Source: Dehalococcoidia bacterium UBA6495 (GTDB lineage: Bacteria; Chloroflexota; Dehalococcoidia; Lucifugimonadales; UBA826). From it: a stretch of 39,230 nt of DNA. The notes under the pieces are model-generated. The model made no database searches. It saw nothing but the letters and a program-made list of their open reading frames with translations, and was not told the origin of the DNA. The stretch covers positions 2,135-41,364 of the forward strand of contig DJMH01000101.1 in the NCBI GenBank assembly GCA_002435305.1. Direction: 5' to 3'. This document shows positions 34,543-39,230 of this stretch, piece after piece; the first letter of the stretch is position 1, and each line of letters begins with the position of its first letter. Both the position numbers and the translations under genes were made by a program.

Positions 34543-34734
34543 TTATTCATAAGTCGTAGGTCTGCCAACCCATCCTCCAATCACACGATTGTGCGAATAT
34601 GGAAGGGGATAAAGAATCGCATGTTTCCAGGAAGATATTAATTTACCCTGTTTTGAGTCTGAAGTTTTGGTGTCATCTAAATACATTTGAATGGCAGTCG
34701 ATATGGCAGCTATATGTTTCTGGGTTGATTTCAT
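34543..34734 (-). CDS. Small acyl-CoA carboxylase-associated protein (OadG C-terminal / epsilon-like)
   Basis: A 63-residue protein between the two carboxyltransferase genes, 5 bp after one and 21 bp before the other. It begins HIAAISTAIQMYLDD near residue 7 and has a Trp-Lys segment SSWKHAILYP, resembling the short C-terminal region found in OadG-like and acyl-CoA carboxylase epsilon-like subunits. Those help assembly of the biotin enzyme. The N-terminal membrane helix of true OadG is absent. The tight position in the operon and the open frame support a real gene. The family match is from memory of the pattern and is only moderately certain. Confidence 0.6.
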   Translation of the reverse strand: MKSTQKHIAAISTAIQMYLDDTKTSDSKQGKLISSWKHAILYPLPYSHNRVIGGWVGRPTTYE

Positions 34735-34739
34735 ACCGC

Positions 34740-36302
34740 TTATAAAGGAATGCTTCCATGTTTCTTAGGAGGTATATTTTCTCTTTTGTTAGCCAACATT
34801 TTCAAGGCTCTTATGACTTTTAGCCGTGTCTGACCAGGTTCTATCACGTCGTCTATCATCCCCCTGCTCGCAGCGATGTAGGGATTCATCAGGTTTTCTT
34901 CGTATTCTGATGCCAACTCATTAGCTAATTTTTGCGGATCATCTGACTCTCTGATTTGTGACCTATGGATTATATTAACGGCACCTTCTGCACCCATTAC
35001 AGCGACTTGACCTGTTGGCCACGAGTAATTTATATCCCCTTTAAGGTTTTTACTGCTCATCACGATATAAGCACCTCCATAGGCCTTTCTAGTCAGAACG
35101 CTTATTTTGGGAACAGTAGCTTCCGCGTAGGCGAATATTAACTTTGCACCATGTCGGATAATTCCTCCGTACTCCTGAGAGCTGCCAGGCATGAATCCGG
35201 GAACATCTATAAAAGTGACCAAAGGTATGTTGAAGGCATCGCAGAATCTTACGAACCTTGCGGCTTTGACAGATGCATCTATATCGAGGACACCTGCGAA
35301 ATGGTCGGGCTGTTGAGCGACGATCCCTACGGATTTTCCATCAAACCTTGCGAATCCAACCAATATGTTAGGTGCGAAATTCTTGTGGACTTGCAAAAAT
35401 CTGGCTTCATCCACCACGGTGTGGATGACATCAAGCATATTATAAGGTTGGTTGGGGTTATCTGGTATCAAGCTGTTCAAATTGTCAGAATATCTATCGG
35501 GCGAATCACCACTACTAATTAAGGGAGAGTTTTCCATGTTGTTTTGGGGTAGATAACTTAATAGTTCCTTAACTCTGGCAATGCATGATTCCTCCGTTTC
35601 TTCTGCGAAATGGGCAACGCCGCTCTTAACCGTGTGCGCTTCAGTTCCCCCTAAATCTTCGTGAGATATATCTTCTGAAGTTACTGCCCGAATAACGTCA
35701 GGTCCAGTGATGTACATCTGGCCCAGTCCTTCCACCATGAAAATGAAATCAGTCAAGGCCGGAGAGTAAGTGGCACCGCCGGCAGCCGGCCCCATCATGA
35801 CCGATATCTGCGGTATTACACCTGAAGACATCACGTTTCTGTGGAAAATGGAGCCATAGCCCGAAAGGCTGTCGACTCCTTCCTGGATTCTTGCACCCCC
35901 TGAATCTATTAGCCCGACAATTGGGGCACCGCTTTCAATGGCTTTGTCCATTACTTTGCAGATTTTGTTCGCTACAGCTTCTGATAGCGAACCACCTAGC
36001 ACGGTAAAATCTTGTGCGTAGGTAAAAGTAAGTCTGCCGTTAACTTCGCCGTATCCCGTCACCACAGCGTCGCCTAGAAAATGCTGCTTATCCAAGCCAA
36101 AATTCGTTGACCTGTGCAACACTAACGGGTCCAACTCTTCAAAGGAACCATCGTCTAGCAGCAAGGAAATGCGCTCTCTAGCCGTTAATTTACCCCTTTT
36201 GTGTTGGGCTTCAACCCGTTTATCTCCGCCGCCCTTCAGGCTTAAGGCTTTTTTCCCCAACAATTCGTCATGTTTTTTTGATGTGGAGTTTTCTGGTGAC
36301 AT
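34740..36302 (-). CDS. Acyl-CoA carboxylase carboxyltransferase subunit (PccB / MmdA / transcarboxylase 12S type)
   Basis: A 520-residue protein of the carboxyltransferase family acting on propionyl-CoA or methylmalonyl-CoA. It has the two crotonase-like halves, with GPAAGGATYSPALTDF in the first and KAYGGAYIVMSSKNL in the second, plus RIQEGVDSLSGYGSIFHRN and FIDVPGFMPGSSQEYGG. It is the first gene of the operon, divergent from folP. A TATAAT at 36370-36375 (minus strand) without a good -35 box may be its promoter. The partner fits transcarboxylase: 12S here, 5S plus 1.3S in the downstream fused gene. It could equally be the beta subunit of propionyl-CoA carboxylase with an AccC/PccA encoded elsewhere. 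Confidence 0.93.
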   Translation of the reverse strand: MSPENSTSKKHDELLGKKALSLKGGGDKRVEAQHKRGKLTARERISLLLDDGSFEELDPLVLHRSTNFGLDKQHFLGDAVVTGYGEVNGRLTFTYAQDFTVLGGSLSEAVANKICKVMDKAIESGAPIVGLIDSGGARIQEGVDSLSGYGSIFHRNVMSSGVIPQISVMMGPAAGGATYSPALTDFIFMVEGLGQMYITGPDVIRAVTSEDISHEDLGGTEAHTVKSGVAHFAEETEESCIARVKELLSYLPQNNMENSPLISSGDSPDRYSDNLNSLIPDNPNQPYNMLDVIHTVVDEARFLQVHKNFAPNILVGFARFDGKSVGIVAQQPDHFAGVLDIDASVKAARFVRFCDAFNIPLVTFIDVPGFMPGSSQEYGGIIRHGAKLIFAYAEATVPKISVLTRKAYGGAYIVMSSKNLKGDINYSWPTGQVAVMGAEGAVNIIHRSQIRESDDPQKLANELASEYEENLMNPYIAASRGMIDDVIEPGQTRLKVIRALKMLANKRENIPPKKHGSIPL

Positions 36303-36455
36303 ATGACTGGATTAAAATACGGATTATTTAATAATATTGATTTGATACAAATACATATATGCGGAATTCATTATAGCTCACTGTAAATAAGTATTTAGTT
36401 CTATTGAAATTTCGTTGTTGATTTGAACTACATCAGAAAAAAGGATTAAACCAAA

Positions 36456-37265
36456 TTGACCTTGTTTGACTGGGGATCTAAAACATACTTGATGGGGATA
36501 TTAAATGCTACCCCTGACTCATTTTCCGGCGATGGTATTCATCAGGATGTGAACCTGACTATATCAAGAGGTATCGAAATGTTGTCAAGAGGAGCAGATG
36601 TGCTGGATGTGGGTGGCGAATCTTCTAAACCCCCGTCTGTTTATGGGCATAGGGATAAAGTTTCGGCGGATGAGGAAATTCAGAGGGTTGTCCCAATCAT
36701 ACGTGCTTTGAGCCTCGAACCGAAGGCAGTAATCAGTGTAGATACCTACAAAGCCAAAGTAGCCAAAGCAGCCATTTCCGCTGGAGCCACAATGGTAAAT
36801 GATATTTGGGGGCTGGGAAGAGATTCTGAGTTGGTACACCTTGTCGCGGATGCTGGAGTCTATGTGGTGATTATGCACAACACAGAATCTCCTCAATACA
36901 AAGATATTGTTAAAGATACCGTAGAGTTTTTGAAAAAGAGAGTTGATTTTGCCATTTCAACTGGCATAGATAAAAACAAAATCATAGTGGACCCCGGAAT
37001 AGGTTTCGGAAAAGGGTCCGAACAAAACCTTCAAATCCTGAATCGGCTGCATGAATATAAAACCATAGGTGTGCCGGTGATGGTAGGAACGTCTCGTAAG
37101 TCAACGATTGGCGAAATTTTGAAATTGCCAGTTGATGATCGCATCGAAGGGACTGCTGCGACTGTATCGGTAGCTATAACTAGGGGGGCTGATATGGTTA
37201 GAGTTCATGATGTTCCGGAAATGTACAGAATAACGAAAATGACAGATGCCATAGTAAGAAGGTGA
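36456..37265 (+). CDS. folP: Dihydropteroate synthase
   Basis: Joins p-aminobenzoate to hydroxymethyl-dihydropterin diphosphate. The 269-residue TIM barrel shows LMGILNATPDSFSGDG at the start, DVGGESSKPP, ISVDTYKAKVA, MVNDIWGL, DPGIGFGKG and GTSRKSTIG, all expected for FolP. The start is TTG at 36456 with AAGGA about 11 bases upstream; no better start is seen and the usual N-terminal strand begins here. Its stop overlaps the folK start by four bases (GTGA). Divergent from the carboxyltransferase operon. Confidence 0.95.
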   Translation: MTLFDWGSKTYLMGILNATPDSFSGDGIHQDVNLTISRGIEMLSRGADVLDVGGESSKPPSVYGHRDKVSADEEIQRVVPIIRALSLEPKAVISVDTYKAKVAKAAISAGATMVNDIWGLGRDSELVHLVADAGVYVVIMHNTESPQYKDIVKDTVEFLKKRVDFAISTGIDKNKIIVDPGIGFGKGSEQNLQILNRLHEYKTIGVPVMVGTSRKSTIGEILKLPVDDRIEGTAATVSVAITRGADMVRVHDVPEMYRITKMTDAIVRR

Positions 37266-37780
37266 GCACAATTAATATTTCAACAAATGTATATGTAGGT
37301 TTGGGGAGCAATATAGGTGATCGGTTCAGCAATATTACCAATGCTACTAAGATGCTGATGAAGTTGGCCGATACACTCACTTCTTCTAAATTGTACGAAA
37401 CCACTCCTTATGGGTTTTCGAAACAACCAGCATTCTTGAATTCTGTGTGTAAATTATCTACTCAATTAACCCCGTGGCTTTTTCTGCATTACCTGAAGGG
37501 AATAGAGAAAAATCTTCAAAGACACAGAGTTTTTACCAACTCTCCTAGGACAATTGACATAGATATTTTGATATGGGGGGATATCGTACTTGAAAGCCAA
37601 CTTTTAACTATTCCACACCCGAGGTTTCATGAAAGGATGTTTGTGTTAGATCCCTTGTTTGAAATCTCGCCTACCTTGGTGCATCCGCTTCTAAATTTAA
37701 CAGTCGGTGAAATGCGCCAGGCAGTTCAAAAAAAGGAAGCGTTACAGGTACGTTCATCTCCTGTGTGTGTATTTCAATAA
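37262..37780 (+). CDS. folK: 2-amino-4-hydroxy-6-hydroxymethyldihydropteridine pyrophosphokinase
   Basis: Activates hydroxymethyl-dihydropterin with ATP for FolP. The 172-residue protein has YVGLGSNIGDR near the start, ETTPYGFSKQPAFLNSV, and the metal/ATP motif SPRTIDIDILIWG, followed by IPHPRFHERMFVLDPL. The start is GTG at 37262, coupled to the folP stop. Together they form a two-gene folate operon. It converges on the Trm112-like gene with a 10-bp gap and no visible terminator. Confidence 0.95.
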   Translation: MSTINISTNVYVGLGSNIGDRFSNITNATKMLMKLADTLTSSKLYETTPYGFSKQPAFLNSVCKLSTQLTPWLFLHYLKGIEKNLQRHRVFTNSPRTIDIDILIWGDIVLESQLLTIPHPRFHERMFVLDPLFEISPTLVHPLLNLTVGEMRQAVQKKEALQVRSSPVCVFQ

Positions 37781-37790
37781 ATTCAAATTA

Positions 37791-37970
37791 CTAACGTAAC
37801 TCGGGAGGTAGAAGGTTTGGAACTGAATTAGCAATGGGGAATTCTTCTCTGCATTGGGAGCAAATCAATTTCCCTTCCAGGATTTCGTCATCTTTTTCTG
37901 AATCCACATGTAATCCGAAATTTGATTTACATAATGGGCATCTGATGATTTCTAAAAACGTTTTTTTCAC
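37791..37970 (-). CDS. Trm112-like (UPF0434) small zinc-binding protein
   Basis: A 59-residue frame that is easy to miss because it is short and starts with GTG. The translation begins with KTFLEIIRCPLCKSNFGL and continues with LICSQCREEFPI and NSVPNLLPPE. This is the Trm112 pattern: a zinc ribbon with CPLC and CSQC pairs, the E-F/Y-P-I segment and the I/V-P-x-L-L-P end. Relatives are small partner proteins that stabilise methyltransferases in eukaryotes and archaea; bacterial members are poorly understood. AGAGG lies about 7 bases before the GTG. It follows the CopD-like gene by 32 bp on the same strand. Confidence 0.85.
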   Translation of the reverse strand: MKKTFLEIIRCPLCKSNFGLHVDSEKDDEILEGKLICSQCREEFPIANSVPNLLPPELR

Positions 37971-38002
37971 TTTATGAACCTCTTGATTGAAGCTTACATC
38001 TG

Positions 38003-38500
38003 TTAAGAGATTGTTGATATATACATCAGGTTTAACAAGTCCGAAAGTAGATAAACCAAAAGTCCTAAAACCAGCACCAGATTGTATCCATTTAGCAACG
38101 CTGTGAGTCTTTTTGATTTGGGTTTTCCGTGATGCTCAGCTAGGTTAGCTTTTGAAATGAAATTCAGGTGCCGTTTGGCCCTTATCATGTAAAACATTCC
38201 CAATACGAAAGCAATTTTTAACCCCAAAATTAAAGCGTATTGGTATCCAATGTCGCCGGGAGTTAGCCTGTTAAATGTCATTATTGCCCCCGTGGCTAAA
38301 AGTACAAATATGCACGTGTCGACCAGCCCTCTAAATTCGGTAGATAATCGAGTGTGCAATTTTTTAATAAAGGAAATTTCAGAATGCTTCACGGAAGGAT
38401 TTAGAACCAAAACCCAGAATATACTTCCACCCACCCACGCAGTTGCGGAAATAAGATGTGCCCACCGTATAAAAACATGGAATAGGTCTGATATATTCAA
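38003..38500 (-). CDS. CopD-like integral membrane protein
   Basis: A 165-residue protein with four hydrophobic segments (about residues 12-32, 60-75, 87-107 and 138-158). The first carries HLISATAWVGGSIFW, a pattern with His and Trp-x-Gly-Gly that is seen in the copper resistance D / CopD-like family and in related haem-binding membrane proteins. Loops are rich in Lys/Arg (RAKRH, KPKSKR), which suggests these face the cytoplasm. The gene is 3 bp downstream of the TlpA-like lipoprotein, so an envelope redox or copper role shared by the two is plausible but unproved. Confidence 0.75.
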   Translation of the reverse strand: MNISDLFHVFIRWAHLISATAWVGGSIFWVLVLNPSVKHSEISFIKKLHTRLSTEFRGLVDTCIFVLLATGAIMTFNRLTPGDIGYQYALILGLKIAFVLGMFYMIRAKRHLNFISKANLAEHHGKPKSKRLTALLNGYNLVLVLGLLVYLLSDLLNLMYISTIS

Positions 38501-38503
38501 TTT

Positions 38504-39049
38504 TCAGTTCGCTTTATTTTGTAAAATTAACAATTGTTGATCTAGTTCTTCTATAGTTATTTCACCTTGCCAATGACCTGCTATCTGGCCTTGGGAGTCC
38601 ACAAACACTGTGGTTGGATACACCTTGATATGATAATTAACAGACACTTTCCCTAAGGGGTCTGCCCCTACGGCAAAATGTATGTGTTTTTCCTTCACAA
38701 AATCTTGTCCATCTTGAGCTGAGTCTAAGCCAAGCAATTGGATGCCCACAACGTTTACAGAATTTTTGTTCTCCAAATAAAATTGATCTATTTTGGGAAA
38801 TTCAGCTATGCAAGGCGGGCATGATGGGAACCAGAAATTAACGATTGTGGGTTTACCGCCTTGTAACCTTAAATCGAATACAGTATTTTTCTTATAATCG
38901 ACTGTTTCATAGAGTTCTATTTTGAATGGCGGTGCAATCTTCGTGTTTTCAGTGAATGAACAACCCGACAAAAACACTACGAGACATAAAGTTATTGGGA
39001 GGTATTTCATGTGACAAATCGAGTGTAAATTCAGGCCAGTTTTTTGCAT
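38504..39049 (-). CDS. TlpA/ResA-like thioredoxin-fold lipoprotein
   Basis: A membrane-anchored thiol-disulfide reductase facing outward. The N-terminus has a signal peptide with lipobox LSGC (MKYLPITLCLVVFLSGC), then a thioredoxin domain with WFPSCPPCIAEFP as the CxxC active site and the cis-Pro loop VYPTTVFVD. Two starts are possible: ATG at 39049 overlaps the stop of the preceding gene (TAATG) and gives a 13-residue extension; ATG at 39010 gives a classic short lipoprotein signal. Neither has a good ribosome binding site; coupling favours 39049, the signal favours 39010. Likely partners are cytochrome maturation or copper handling, in line with the CopD-like neighbour. Confidence 0.85.
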   Translation of the reverse strand: MQKTGLNLHSICHMKYLPITLCLVVFLSGCSFTENTKIAPPFKIELYETVDYKKNTVFDLRLQGGKPTIVNFWFPSCPPCIAEFPKIDQFYLENKNSVNVVGIQLLGLDSAQDGQDFVKEKHIHFAVGADPLGKVSVNYHIKVYPTTVFVDSQGQIAGHWQGEITIEELDQQLLILQNKAN

Positions 39050-39230
39050 TATGGCTGGGTAGGTGGGTTTTCAAACATTAGAGTTTGTCCCTTTTCCAAT
39101 AGAAGACGCATTTTATTTTCATCTATGTCCCTTTCTTTCAAAAATGCCTCCAATGCCTCCATTGGAGGAACGGATTCGTGAAGTTCTTTTCCTAACCTAT
39201 TTTTGCTTTCTGAAATCACATTTTTCCGTA
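39049..39230 (-). CDS. C-terminal fragment of a protein running off the window, possibly SbcD-like nuclease
   Basis: The frame is open from the right edge to a TAA at 39049 and encodes the last 59 or so residues. The segment VPPMEALEAFLKERDI followed by KMRLLLEKGQTLM is helical and resembles the C-terminal end of some SbcCD subunit D (DNA repair exonuclease) proteins, but this is a weak resemblance. Its stop overlaps the ATG of the lipoprotein gene (TAATG), so the two are cotranscribed. Confidence 0.5.
   Translation of the reverse strand, partial: RKNVISESKNRLGKELHESVPPMEALEAFLKERDIDENKMRLLLEKGQTLMFENPPTQP

Noticed and set aside
1..39230. CRISPR arrays, insertion sequences, prophage genes, toxin-antitoxin or other defence genes
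   Set aside because: No repeat-spacer pattern, transposase, phage structural gene or defence-type gene was seen; apart from the tRNA scar the window is housekeeping in nature.

Overview
The window looks like chromosomal DNA from a free-living, AT-rich bacterium with compact gene spacing. The gene set would suit a marine or deep-water member of the Chloroflexota (SAR202 / Dehalococcoidia-like), but that assignment is inference from gene content and style: there is no rRNA or marker set here to prove it. Nearly everything is core metabolism. TGA is used as an ordinary stop codon for many genes (thrC, tmk, rnc, folP and others).

Layout. 1-2970 is a mixed edge region: a truncated membrane protein, a small zinc-ribbon protein with its own promoter and terminator, an amidohydrolase, a zinc-binding quinone-oxidoreductase-like dehydrogenase, and then a 50-bp 3' half of a tRNA-Asp gene beside a tandem 11-bp repeat, which reads as the scar of an integrative element. 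2971-13097 (minus strand) holds a D-2-hydroxyacid dehydrogenase and a nitrogen-assimilation block: a GSI-beta type glutamine synthetase with its own terminator, then a promoter and a second (GSI-alpha-like) glutamine synthetase followed by gltB and gltD. 13332-17930 (plus) holds a DsbA-fold protein with an in-frame TGA at its active-site position, RNase III, a thiamine-diphosphate enzyme and an unrecognised 455-residue protein. 17969-25013 holds glyA (minus), then thrC-folE-acetyltransferase-glycosyltransferase (plus), a tandem GNAT protein (minus) and a PHP-type phosphatase (plus).

25015-36302 is a long minus-strand run. It begins with two carboxyltransferase genes separated by a small subunit-like gene, then malate dehydrogenase, a SLOG-fold protein, enolase and GAPDH. 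After a clear promoter come pdxS-pdxT, an R3H-domain ATPase and thymidylate kinase. 36456-37780 (plus) is folP-folK. The end of the window (minus) carries a fragment of another gene, a TlpA-like lipoprotein, a CopD-like membrane protein and a 59-residue Trm112-like protein.

How the genes fit together. Ammonia enters through two glutamine synthetases and glutamate synthase; both glutamine synthetases lack the tyrosine that GlnE adenylylates in enterobacteria. Folate synthesis (folE, folP, folK) sits near glyA, which uses folate, and pdxST makes the PLP used by GlyA and ThrC. The carboxyltransferase genes resemble the parts of a methylmalonyl-CoA:pyruvate transcarboxylase and are followed directly by mdh, which suggests a propionate/oxaloacetate/malate link feeding lower glycolysis.

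The strongest unusual signal is at 13332-13961. The frame begins at an ATG with a good ribosome binding site, crosses a TGA exactly where this family has its catalytic Cys or Ser, and has a stem-loop of bacterial SECIS type just downstream. It is a good candidate for a selenocysteine-containing DsbA-fold protein.
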